DNA from: Lagopus muta
Taxonomy: Eukaryota; Chordata; Aves; Galliformes; Phasianidae
Reading direction: 5' to 3'
Assembly: GCF_023343835.1 (NCBI RefSeq)
Contig: NC_064444.1
Coordinates: 16,529,219-16,593,218, forward strand
DNA length: 64,000 nucleotides
Both the position numbers and the translations under genes were made by a program. Positions 41,001 to 52,694 of this stretch are shown here, piece by piece (position 1 is the stretch's first letter; each line of letters begins with the position of its first letter). A model generated the notes under the pieces. The model did not search any database and was not told where the DNA came from. It worked only from the letters and a program-made list of their open reading frames with translations.

Positions 41001-44000
41001 AGGTGTGACACCACGTGAAATTGCTGATGAAATGGAAGAATGGTCTCCTTGTCTTTTCATTACACATCAGCTAGAATCCTGAAACGCTGCTGTTTGACTC
41101 ATGCCACATAACAAGCAAATAGAAATTCTTTTGCAATTCTTTGGCAAGAATGTCACTATGTCCTGGTCATTCTTACAGTCTTTTAAGACATGCTAGCCTT
41201 ATAATAGCAGCATGTTGAACTTCCGCTCTATTTTTTCTCCAATTCCTCTATTTGTCTGAAATAATCTCGCCTGCAGATCATCTTGCTTGGAGATTAATAC
41301 TGCCTTGTTAGACTCCTTAGCTTTTCATCTCAGAGAGCAGAAAGAGTTTCTCCGCACTGTACAAAATGTCAGACTCTATCATTCATGCAACATGCTGGGA
41401 AATTGCTGTAACTTAGGACTTGTGCAAGCCATAAGCTGTCCCTGAGGGTTCAACCTACTCAGTTTTCATCACACTGTAGATCATATTTTCAACTTTTTAT
41501 CATACATTCCTCCTACACATAACTGTCCTCCAATTTCAAAACTCTTCAGTGGTCCTACCTGGAGCAAACACAATTTACAAAGATTCATTGGATCTCAGCA
41601 AATTTGGAGCATTTTTCAAGAAAGTGTAATCTCTGGGTCCTGCCAGTAAATGAACATCTCATAGTTTGTAACACTAAAAGGTCCAAAGATCAAGGAGATA
41701 TTTACTATCTGTCTACTTTGCAAAACTACTTTATAGATGTGTGTTTCCAGGACTATAATTTCTTGTTGATCCCAAAGAGGAGTCAAATCAACTTGGAATG
41801 CAAGCTCGATTGTTCTGTTCAGTTGTTGTTTTAAATGATGGGTATGTGAGTTCCCCCAAGGTACTAACTAGTTCAAGTTAAAAATGTTTCCATTCTAAAT
41901 GTAATTTTCTGAGTAGAACTATTGTTAAGGAGTACCTGCTACACTGGGCCAAATACTAGGATTACACTGGAAAGCCTCTAAATCCTCACAAGTGCAAAGC
42001 AACTATAATAGGCCTGGATTACCGAATGTATTAATAAAGTTCTCTGTCACTTTCTACCTTAAAAGTTTGTTTTAAATTGTTCATTAACATTTCCTGATTA
42101 GTAACGCATCTTTGCATGGCTTTATGCTGTCTTAACAGCAGGCTGCTCAAAACTTTGGATCTTGGCAGGCTTACTCGTCATTGGGTGCTCACAATGAACT
42201 GTGAAGCTCAATTACATGGATTGTTTGCAAACACTAATTGATGAGCTTTAGAAAGAGTAATATGATCACCTTTCTACAGATTAAAGGTTTGAAGATGGGA
42301 GAGATGACAGTGACAAGATATATTAATTGTGTACATCCTACCTTGGCTGAAGGCTAAGCTCTGATGTTCTACACTGATATTCAGGTAAGCCTGCACTTCT
42401 GCACCCACACTGCCCAGCTGCCTCCTCTCCTTTTTTCTGTCCACATTCTGCACTGTAAACTTACTATAAGGAGACTGAGGAACTGATCTCAAGTTTTGTT
42501 TCCTACCCTGATGCTAATGAGTAGCAGCATGAAGAACAATATGGAAGTGAATGTAAAGTGCTGAGGAAGCAGGTGAAAAGAAAAGGAAGGGAAAATAGCC
42601 TTGCAGACCTGGTTCAAATGCATGTCAGATAGTGTCCCGGGATTACTGTGACTGTATGTAGAGCTTGGGTTTAAAAACTGTTGCATTTAGTTGGGAACGG
42701 CATTCTAAAGTGTGTGCTAACTTGTGTAACAACGTATAAAAAACTAAACAAGTTGTTAAAGGTAAGGAAACAACAGTCTCTTCAGTAAGAGGAGAAATGG
42801 AACCCACCTCTGGCTGATTTAACAAAGGAGGGCCAAGAGTTGAACTGAATGTCTGGGATATTTATGGATTCTTCTACACATAGCTTCACTCTGAAGAAAT
42901 GTTATTAAAAAACCCCGTGGTGCTAAACATATTGCAACATATATAGACCAGCATACATGTACAGCGTGCATAGAATAGTTATTTAATAGCAAATTAAAAA
43001 CCACAGTAGCAGCCTCCTACAGTGCATTCTATAAGCTCTTGAGAAAATAAATGTTTATGACTGTCCCCCACTGAGGTCATCCGCAAAATGTGTTGTCACA
43101 GGTCAGCCAAACCTGCACTGAAACCAGAATACATTGTTCCAGTGTGACTGACTTCAACTGAACCTCAAACTATTCTTGACAAGGAGAGAGCAAGCTTCCT
43201 GAGCTGAGTCTAAAGGCCTGATATTTGTTTCAAGAAAAAGGCAATTATCTTGCTTCACAGAAAGTGAAGAAAGACCATATCAGTTTTGTGTAATGCAATT
43301 TTTGGGCTTCTTTTACAAACTAAAGTCATGTTTAAACAACGTTCAGGATTCCTACCAATGCAGAACAATGTAGGAGGGTAAATCTGTTGTGCCAAGGAGC
43401 TCTAGAAATCTTCACACTACAGACAGAATTACTAGGGGGAGAAACCTGGCAACCTCCTTAAGAAAAGCTCTATTTTCTAATGATGTTTGAAAGTGGACAT
43501 GTGTGGACATTCTGAAAGTGAACCCTATGGAATCTGAATACTTGTGGCAAACTAATTAAATGTACCAATCTTCCTAAGTCCAGTATATATGTTTGGTTCA
43601 TAGGGTGCATGGGTTACAGGCCTGGCTTCTCCCTAGAGATCTTGATTCCTTCCTGGACTCAGGAATGAGTTCAAACTTGTGAGAATGAATATAACTTATT
43701 TATAAAGCAGAACACCTGAGCTAGTCTACGATGTTTAGCTGTGTAGGGGAAAAGAGACATCACAGATCCTATCACAGTATTTTCCAAAGAACATGTGGGG
43801 GAATTCAGGAAGGGATGTTATAGTAAAGTCTGCAGGAAAAAATGAGATGAGCAGCAGATGTTTTCTGTACATTCAGCAATGAGGAAGATGACTAAAGCAA
43901 ACCACTGCAGCACACCACAATATTGGTTTTTTTTTGTAAATATAATTAAATCTTTTACCTTCCTTCTTGTCTATGAGACTTTTGAGAATGTTCAAATTCT

Positions 44001-45680
44001 ACTACTCACGTTTCCATTAAGGTGAGACTCTGCATCCCAGGGTAATTTTTACTGCTGCAAATTCAAACGCAAAAACTAGGGTGGCTGGTGAAATCTTGTG
44101 AAGCAATAGCATGTTTCTGAAAGACCTGAATGGTGAGGATTTTGTTAACATATTCTGAACTTGATACATTTCTCAATGAAACATAGTAATAATGGAGAAA
44201 GCACTGACACAGGTCTCTGCCTACAGGGCAGACCTGGGCCAGTGTCTTGGTCACCTTTACATCTTTCTTTTAAAATCACCTCAGTTGTAGACAGTTTATA
44301 ATGAAGTTTCTTATTATGTTAATCATTTATTTTGTGTATTCCTTCTCCTATTGTGCATTATCTTTATTTGATATGAACGTGTATCTTTGGGATAAAGCTG
44401 CTTTTCCAGCAGTGTGTCTAGCACAGTGCAATCATGCTTGGGAATATCTGAGCCAATACAAGCACTGCTTAAATGCTAAGGATCAGAGGCAAACAGGGAA
44501 TTCTGCTCAGTCAAATAAAAGGTGTGTAAGTAAATACTACGTTTCTGGAAAGGATCGTTTATTTTAAATGACTAGTCTGCAAACTCATATTCAGTTCACC
44601 CTTTTTGCCAAGCTGCCAGTCTAAGCCCTCAAAGAATCTTAAACAAAGATAATGGTACTGATATTCTCATTTTCTGCGCTTAATTTAGTTTAATTCTGCT
44701 GTTTGTTTGGGAAGAAGAATATTTTGCATGCTGATTATACACATCAAAAAGAATTCTCTACAGTGATTTAAAAAAAAAATAAAGTGGTCTTTGGAATATA
44801 GATTTTTTCTTATATAAAGGTGATAAAGGCGTCTTACTGCTTTCACAAATATTTTCAATTCTAACAACTTCCTTTTTCATGTCCAGACAGTTTTTAATAT
44901 GAGGCACATGAAGGAAGCAGTGTATAGTGTACCATTTCCAAAAATAAGCCTGCTGGCACTTCAGTCAGTTCAGACTTGTAGTTGGTTCTGATATTTATTA
45001 CATTTTCCTTGAATCATGACAAGTAGAATTCTGTTGTGTGAGCGTGCACCATCATGGTCCTGAACTGTTCTCTGTGAATGTCCTGCTGTCAAGTTCTTTG
45101 TAGGGGCAGAGGAGGACTACTCTTCTAGGAAATACACTGCATCGACTTATTTGCAGAGCATCAGCTAACTGGTGGAAAGAAACGTTAAGAGGCTTCGCAG
45201 ATTGTCTTGGTTCTTCCTATTTCTTAACATCAAAGGAGCTGGGCATTCAGTGTGAAAACAGAAACTTGCTGTTAGTACTTAAACAACCTTATAAAGACAA
45301 GGAGCTTTGTTTGCTTTGTTTTCCAGTGTTAATAGTACTGATCTCCCAAAAGGAAGCAACAAAAAAGCAGCAATTGTAATGGTACTTGATTCATCAACTG
45401 AGAGACTGTTATCTAAAGAACCAGGGCTTGCACAGAAGGAATAGCAATTACGTGCTTAGGAAGCTTTTCCTGGAGAAAAATAAGAGGAAAAGGTGAGGAT
45501 ACTCCCTACTGTTAGAAGAGTGCAGGGATTCATAACAGAAATATCAAGACTTGTCTGAATTGAGTACAGAAACATCTGTACAGAATTAATAAAATAAGGG
45601 TTACAAACATGACACATTTGATAATCAAGGCCACAAATAATGCCACATTGGTAAACACTGAGAAATGAGGTGTTCAGCAT
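32051..45680. other. AT-rich intergenic DNA between divergent genes
   Basis: No convincing coding sequence or RNA gene is visible. Short reading frames (for example 33523-33783, 39307-39510 and 44301-44567) do not resemble known proteins and fit chance expectation. The part nearest 32051 may carry promoter or 5' exon sequences of the minus-strand GPCR gene. Confidence 0.55.
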
Positions 45681-45882
45681 CACAGAATCACAGAATGGCC
45701 CAGATGGAAGAGACCTCAAGGATCACGAAGCTCCAACCCCCCCCGCCACAGGCAGGGCCACCAACCTCCACATTTAATACCAGACCAGGCTGCCCAGGGC
45801 CCCATCCAACCTGGCCTTGAACACCTCCAGGGACGGGGCATCCACATCCTGTTCCAGCACCTCACCACTCTCATAGTAAAAA
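45681..45882 (-). mobile_element. CR1 LINE 3'-end fragment, about 200 bp
   Basis: It begins with two cacagaat octamer-type units and continues with the CR1 block (ggaagagacctcaaggatca, then ctccaacccccc) and further upstream CR1 sequence (ggctgcccagggccccatcc, ggccttgaacacctccaggg, cacctcaccactctcatagtaaa). The 3' end is at the left, so the element is on the minus strand and 5'-truncated at about 45882. An eight-base C-run followed by gcc may be a point of slippage. Confidence 0.93.
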
Positions 45883-47580
45883 TCGAAAGGCCTGCGCTCT
45901 CAGAGGCTTACAGCAGAAAAGCTACATAGCAACAAGGCAACAAGGTTACAATAACTCAGATATACAACAGGCAGTGAGCTTGCTCAACATTTAGAAGTTG
46001 AAATAAAAAACTAAGACAAAACAAATTAACAAACAAAAGCACACCAAAATATCTGCATTCCTAAAGGGCACAGCAAATCTGTTCAGAAACTGCCTCTGCT
46101 TCTACCCAGGGGAAACCAAGAGGGGTAAGAGAGGATTTGACAGGTGGCATTATTTGAACCTCATATTACAACACAAGTGATCTCGGCCTGACTACTTAGT
46201 CATGTGCATTTTGGTGGTTTGGACTGAACATAACAATATGGGAGAAGGACAGAAGGACCAAGTGATTGAGATCAGCTTTCTTTAAACACTGCTCTGCCTT
46301 TCCATAAGGTCTTGCACTGCATTTTGTAACATTTAATTCCTACACCAGGATCAGTGTTGCAACCAGTTTTACAGTCTGTAATACTTACACACCCTGTAGT
46401 TTGTTTTAGTAGGAGGTCATTTCAAGTCACCACTTGTGTGGTGACTAAGCACCTGTCTCTGGACAGACCAAGGCCTCTGCTTGTATTGGATGTTGTCATC
46501 TCTTCCCTTAGCACAAATACAACAGGTGTGGCAGATGCCAGGAAAAACACGATCCTAGATTTAGACTTGGCCTTAGCTTCCTCGAGTGATTCGTTGCATT
46601 TTCTTCCCCTGTCTTATTTCAGGAGGAAAGATGTCGTCCTCATTCCATGTTAATGCCACACCATCCCCAACCCCACCCCATTTTTCTCCATTCCAGTCAA
46701 TTGGCTGTGTGCCTGTTTTTCATGTGCATCTTTTTGATGCCTCTTTTTGCAGCAGCTACAAACATTGAATGCTGGTTCAATGAGGCAAGAACAGCTTCAT
46801 TTTTTCTACCTTATAATGCATGTAGCTGGTTGAATTACATAAGCCAATGAAAAGTAATTTTCTACATTGCATTTCTACATTCCACATCTACAGATTTCTG
46901 GTATCTCCCACTGATTTCTTGGTTTGAGATACTGTTCACATCAGTACGTAAACCATTCAAGGCATACTTCTGCAATTTAGCATCACACAGGAATACAGAC
47001 TGTAGAGCCCTTTTTGCAAAAAGACCCCAGCAGCTTTTCCCTGAACGCGAAGCAAGAACACCTGGCTCAGAACGTGGAGTGCATGTATGAGTGAAGCAAG
47101 GAAGTTTCATCTTGTTCATTCACAGCTGGCTATGAGTTGAGATCACAGTGACTCTGGGCACCATTTTTTCTTTCCTCTGCTCAGTTTCTGCTTGTATGGG
47201 TACCCTTGCTCCTCTCCACCAGTAGCCAACACGCACCTCACTCTGAATGGGCAGCTTCCACTAACTGCTGCGGACCAACCACAAAGGCTTACATCCTTCT
47301 GGCTTTAAAACCCTGTAATTACAAGTCCACCTGTTCTTGTTATACGTGTGAAGGTCTAATGATTTTTTTTGAGTGTTGCCAAATTTCTGGCCTCAACGAT
47401 ACCATGAACCAATTAGCCGCTGCATTAGCCAGGTGTCGCCTGAAGCACTGCATTGCTTTTGTACTGGCACTCATCCCGTGACTTTGCAACGAGAAAAGCT
47501 GCAGCTATCCTAAGGTTTATTTGCTTTTCCTCAAAACACGCAGACCGCACGTCTGTGCTAAGTTTATGCACAAGTCTGAC
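45883..47580. other. non-coding flank upstream of PLA2G15
   Basis: I see no recognisable gene. Reading frames of 60-99 codons at 46354-47119 lack similarity to known families. Base composition rises towards the CpG island at the right-hand end. Confidence 0.5.
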
Positions 47581-47944
47581 ACGAAACGCCCCTCACTTCA
47601 CCTCCAGGACCCACCACGACCGCACAAGTGCGCACGCAGCGGCGCGACTCAAACCCACCGCCCCGCAGCACCTCTCTCATCTCGCGGCCCGGAACCGAGG
47701 GGCCGCCGCGGAGCCGCACCTCGCTACCAGCGGAGCAGGAGGAGCGGCAGCCCGGCTCGACGATCCCCGCTCGGCTCCGCGCTCGGCTGGTGACGCCTGC
47801 GGGGCGGGACCGGCCGCGGCCGGGGCGGGGCGAGCCCTTTTCAGGCCGGGCCGGGCGGCGGGGCCGCACTCCGGCGGCGGCCCCGGCGGAGCGACGGGAG
47901 GGGAGCGGAGGCGGACGCGGACGCGTGGTTATGCGCTGGGGGCG

Positions 47945-48086
47945 ATGGTGCCGCCGGCCGGCGCTAGGCTCCTCCCGCTCCCGGGAAGGGGCCCCCTCCT
48001 CGGCGTGCTGCTGCTGCTGCTGCTGCTCTGTTCCGGCGGTGGGTGCGTGCCGCGCCGCCGGCCCGCGGGGCCGCCCGTGGTGCTGG
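47945..48086 (+). CDS. PLA2G15: PLA2G15 coding exon 1, signal peptide
   Basis: It encodes residues 1-47 and one base of codon 48. The ATG has G at -3 and G at +4, a strong context. The N-terminus is a signal peptide for entry into the secretory pathway and then the lysosome: a short arginine-containing lead, a hydrophobic core with seven consecutive leucines (48008-48028, six CTG and one CTC), and a small-residue segment CSGGGC around 29-34 where cleavage is likely. The exon ends with PPVVL, the start of the mature alpha/beta-hydrolase domain. The donor is g|gtaag at 48087. The leader is unlike the mammalian one apart from hydrophobicity, as is normal for signal peptides. Confidence 0.93.
48006..48028 (+). 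repeat. CTG trinucleotide run in coding sequence
   Basis: Six perfect CTG codons plus one CTC encode seven leucines of the signal peptide core. Such runs can gain or lose units, and a change would alter the hydrophobic core length without shifting the frame. Confidence 0.85.
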
Positions 48087-50376
48087 GTAAGAGCCGGGCG
48101 GGGGGCGGCGCGGGGCGGGCGCGGAGCGGAGCCGTGCCCGTGTTTATGCCGCGGGGCACGGCGGGCTCGGGAAGCGCCGGCCGCCCCGGTCCCGCGGAGC
48201 GCCGCTTCGGGGGTCCGTGGGGAGCGGCGGCTGCGTGTTACCGCGCTCACTGCGAGCGGCTGGAAACAACGCGCTCGGCTCAGAGCGCTGCGCAGGCAAC
48301 GAGTGTTACCGGCCTGTGCTGCCGGGAACGCGCGGTAGCTCACAGCAAATACGCAGAACCTGTCTGTCTGATAGGTCCTACGGAGTTAAATGTCAGCTGC
48401 TCTCTGCGTCCATTGATAAGCTCATAAATAAATCTTAATTGTTTGAACAACTTGTCTGCTGAAGCTGTAGTCCCCAAGCATTCCCACGTACTGCTCAGGT
48501 TCACTGATGTGAACGGTCAGTCCTGTAGCCATGTTCTGTATGCTCTGTGTTCTCATTGCATGAATAACAGCAATGATAAAGAGAGGAAAAAAGGTAAGAA
48601 AATAGAACATTAAGAATGCTGTTAGCATTAAGCTCTGTTTGTATACAGTAGTTTAGATTCTGTTGTTGACTGTTAGTGCTGCTACAAACTTCTGTCAGGG
48701 AAGACTAAGTGCTGACCAAGAATTCTTCAAGAGGCACTGTGCGTGTGCCAAGCGTGCTGTGTGTGAGCTCACAGCTATAGTAGATGGCTGAGCTAGTTGA
48801 GAGAATGCAGATTCAGAAGAAGAAATCAGGATTTCCTTGGAAGCTGGAGTTGAAATGTGAGCAGAAGTTCTCTAAGTGCTGTCCCTGAAGGCTGGAAGCA
48901 ATCTTTTATCCCATCTCTCTGCTGCGTAATGCTGGGTTTAGCAATAAGCCTTGGTGCTTACTTCGGTGGCAAGCTTCTTCCTGACAGAGGTGAGAGTGTT
49001 TTTGTTGCTGATCCGATATTCTGCTCTAGCTATGAAGGGATCAAAGAAGATTTAGAAGCAATTGGGATAAGGGAATACTGAATATAGCAGCATGAAGTTA
49101 CTACTGATGGATGAATTGTAAGCTTATACGTTACTTAAGAGTGGTCTTAAAAGCAGTGACTGATCTATGTATTCATAAGAGAAGTTCTGGTTAATGCTGT
49201 GTGGCTGAGTACAGATACATCAGTGAATGGATTAAAAAAAACAGATTTTCTTGCTCTTAAAGTTGAGTTTTTATCACACAGTATTTAACTTGCGTCTTCT
49301 ACTACTGTGTCTTAAAATATGCTCTTCTTTGCTGTCTGGTCCTGGCCTGTCCAGAAAGTGAAGATTCAGTGTTTCCAACCAGCATCATTTTTCAGGCTTC
49401 TCTGTGTGTTCGGAGAGTGTAGGCACTCTTAGGCATTGACCTGCTATAATTTGCTGTTGCAGAATCCCATGAAGTTTTTGATGCGTATAAATTAATGTCT
49501 TTGTAAAAACAAACAACAAAAAAAAACACCTGCACTGGGAGCTTAGCTTCAATTGGACATGACATGGCAAGTGAAGGTCAAGCAAATAAAGGAGGAGAAG
49601 GAGTGACTGTCGGTCATGTTTCCATCTTGCTTCTAGTTTGCTTTTCATGACCTTTTCTTCACCTTTCTTGTGTCTGTGACATGTTATGTTGAGATAAGCT
49701 TTTTAGGAATTACTGTGATGAGGATGGTAGAAAGGTTTAAGAGAAATCATTTTTTAGGGAGGCATTCTAAGTGCTGGCTTAACAGAGGTGTTTGGGAGAG
49801 AGGTGAAAAACACACATTGCACTAAAGTGCCAAATGCAGAGGAGGCTGAGGTACCTGCAGGCTGCATTATGTGAGCAGTGCAGGCCTGAGGTGTTTCTGG
49901 AGTCACTGTGAGGTGGGTATGTGGAGTTGATCCTCTCAATTTATCAGGCTGGCATCTAGACTCTCAGTTCTTCATATGCCTTCAGCTTTACGTGTGATTT
50001 GTAGTAAATGTGGTCTCACGATCTGACTATTCCCTCTTGGTCTGCTTGGATGTTTTGAACTCCTTTAAGCAGAAAAAGGAGTTGAGATCTTACCGTACTC
50101 TGTGGCAAGTTAGCCATCTGGTCTTATGGACTAAAAGAAGAAAGGAATGCTTTTTAAAGGAATGTTGTTAACATAATGATTGTTTCATAAATATTTTAGA
50201 CCAGTGATGGTCATAAGACCCAGTGTAACTTGTTCTCAACATTTTCCTGTAATGACCCTACTTGCAGCTGCAACCTGCGCTTACTCAAGTAATGGAGAAG
50301 GAAGTTCAGCCACAGCTTGTAAATATGGGGCACTGTTATTATATGGGTAATGTTTTGCTCTCTAGGCAGTATACTT

Positions 50377-50414
50377 AAAAAAAAAAAAAAAAAAAAAAAC
50401 CAACAACAACAACA
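50377..50414. repeat. A23 run followed by (CAA)n
   Basis: Twenty-three A are followed by about four CAA/ACA units. This could be a microsatellite or the tail of an old retroposed sequence. No retroposon body is evident to the left, and no target-site duplication stands out. Confidence 0.8.
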
Positions 50415-52664
50415 AACACCTCTGAGCCTCTCTAATCTGAAAGCAGATAAGCTGCTTGAATATAACCCTGTAACAATTGGCTGTAGCTACTGACACATTA
50501 GTTTCTGAATTGCCAACAGATCACAGCTCTATGTAGAGCTGTCTAACTAGCTGAAGTGAGCTTCTGTAAAATAGCTAAGCCAAGCTAATAGCTCATTAGT
50601 GCTCTCCCTGCTTTCCTTGTGCAAAGTTACTGGTCATTTTGTGGAGTCATCTGTCTGCTACAGCACTAGAAAACTAATCTGTTGAGGAAGAAGTGAGCAG
50701 TTTTGCACTTGAACTGCCTTAATGGAAAAGAAGCTGGCACGTGTGGAGGCATGTGGACAGCAGTGAAGCTGTTTCCTTTGGGAAATGCTGGTCTGTGCAC
50801 CATCAAATGGTGCCTTAGTAGCAGGAGCTAATGTCTGCTGAGCATGCTTGTACGTACAAAGGTAGAAAGAACGGGGACTAAAATGACACAAGTAGAAAGC
50901 AAAATACTCTAGGGCAATTGCTCGCTTTCTCTGATATTTAAATAAAGCATCAAAGGTTATTCACATCGTAGTGGAATAGAGAATAAACACGATAAAAGTC
51001 AAAACCTTACTTCCAGAGTCTTGCCTAAAAGCTTTGTATTCAGGACAAGGTTGACTAAAACCTAAGCTGATAGTTTTAAAGTCCTTCCCTCGGGTTTTTT
51101 AGGGAAGGCAGGGCTACTTAATTGAAAAAAAAAAACTGAATCGTTTTCACGCTTTCTCTGACTTTGTATTCTTCCAGGACAATGTGTTCATACTGGGAAA
51201 TCTGAAAGAAACAAGATAACCTATCCAACACCTTGCTCTATTGACAGTATCGATCTCAAAAAAACCAAAAACAATCTCTGTACGAGTGCTTTGAGAGACC
51301 TGCCTCATGTTTACACACTACTAGAATTAATCTTGCACTCTTCTTATCAGTTCAGTTATATACTTATTCCACTTGTCTTCTAATAAGAAATTCCTGTGTT
51401 CTGTGGCTGTTCTCACCTCGTTTTCTCACACGGCATGCAGTGATGGTAGATGGCCTATCTTATGCCTTATCAATTTTGGGGGCTGATAACCTGTCCTTAT
51501 AAGATCAGCAGTGGATTCACTGAACTCTTTACCTTTTAGAGCTGACTCAACACAATTACTATATCAATGTTCTGATACCTTCTGCAAACAATTTGTTAGG
51601 TACTTGGCTAAAGTTTTCTAGAAAGATGCCTAAATGAAGTGTGTTAATAATTGATTTACATGCAAAAGAGGTTTGTCTGAATTCCTGCTGACTGCTAATT
51701 GAGGAGTGTGTGTTTGTGTGGTCAGCTGGCTGGATGTCAGCAGTGATTTAACTGTTTATGCCTCATGTGATCTGAGGTATCTAGAAGTATCATGTGAGAT
51801 CTTGTTTGCTTTCTTGTTCCTAATTTTAAACACAAGCCTTTTCTACAGCACTGTATTGCTGACTCCATTAGCAACTGAGGCATTCAACCTGAAGAACAGC
51901 AGTCAGTATTCTGAATCAATTTTTAAGGAAGTGTAGTTTGGTTTGGAGGAGGGCTAATGTCTGGAACTAAAAACTTGACAGTTGTTTGAGGGAAGTTTTA
52001 ACCTGTGAGAAATATTTGATAGTTGTTTTTTATCCAAAGGAATTTGTACTTCAGATAAATGTAATAAAAATATACAGTGGATTATTTGCTCTACAGACAT
52101 AGATTTGCTATTTTTCAGTTATTAATATATTGGTACTTTTTAGTTTGTTTTTTTAAGTTTGCAGAGGACTATTCAGGGAAGTTGCTTCCCAGATTGCCAT
52201 TTCCTTATTGCTCCCTAATGGGAACTGTTAGTCAGTCATTAATTCTTCAGTAGGGGTATCAATGTATCCTAAAGCTAATTGTTTTAATTTCTGAATTTGG
52301 AGAAGTTGTAGCCTCTTCTAGGCTTTCAAATCTGTAAATATGTTTTCTATAAAGCTTAAACAAAAATGCGTTCCAGAAGATCTGGTAGTGTTATTAGTGC
52401 AGTTGAGGCAAAGAAAAAAGCAACACAGAAATGAGACTTTGTAACATTAAAGTGAACTGGGTTTGTCAGTGTATCAGGATGGGTTCTGTTGGGATTAATC
52501 TTTCTGAAAAATAGAATATGCAGAAAGTGATCATCAAATCTGATGGAAATGCTCAATAGGAAACTGTTTTGTTTCCAAGTGTAGCAGTTCATTAGTTAAC
52601 ACATGCATTGCAAGTTGCAATTTAGGGAAGCAAGGGTACTGAGAGATCTTTCCTTGGATGCTTG

Positions 52665-52694
52665 TTTTTTTTTTTTTTTTTTTTCTTTTTTTTT
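52665..52694. repeat. T20-C-T9 homopolymer tract
   Basis: Twenty T, one C and nine more T lie within PLA2G15 intron 1, far from the acceptor site. The tract is expected to vary in length and to be error-prone in sequencing. Confidence 0.85.

Larger units (their letters stand above)
47931..48086 (+). promoter_or_regulatory. overlapping upstream ORF, first part
   Basis: An ATG at 47931, 14 bases before the PLA2G15 start and out of frame with it, has G at -3 and C at +4, so a moderate context. It opens 52 codons to the exon 1 donor. After splicing it continues for four codons in exon 2 and stops at TAG 55464-55466. The 56-residue product would contain seven consecutive cysteines, because the CTG run that encodes leucines in the main frame reads TGC in this one. 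If the mRNA includes 47931, the frame could lower translation of the enzyme. No independent evidence of use. Confidence 0.4.
47581..48330. promoter_or_regulatory. CpG island promoter of PLA2G15
   Basis: About 750 bases are strongly GC-rich with dense CpG, in sharp contrast to the AT-rich surroundings, and exon 1 lies inside. GC boxes of the Sp1 type occur at 47801-47809 (ggggcggga) and 47822-47830 (ggggcgggg), 115-145 bases before the start codon. No TATA box is evident, as is usual for housekeeping lysosomal genes. I did not see a clear CLEAR/TFEB site (GTCACGTGAC). The limits are by eye. Long open frames on both strands here are a by-product of low stop-codon frequency in GC-rich DNA. Confidence 0.85.

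Noticed and set aside
44301-44567. 88-codon frame with a signal-peptide-like start and several cysteines
   Set aside because: Hydrophobic starts are common in chance frames of AT-rich DNA. There is no promoter, splice or similarity support.
47564-48343. Minus-strand frame of 259 codons across the CpG island
   Set aside because: Same composition effect. No domain is recognisable, and it includes a glutamine run that is only the complement of the CTG repeat.
47453-48427. Plus-strand frame of 324 codons across the CpG island
   Set aside because: It overlaps PLA2G15 exon 1, which has a well-supported splice donor. The frame is open because stop codons are rare in GC-rich DNA, and the translation is low-complexity Arg/Ala/Gly/Pro.
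48857-49081. 74-codon frame in PLA2G15 intron 1 as an alternative exon
   Set aside because: No acceptor-donor pair joins it in frame to known exons and no family similarity is apparent.
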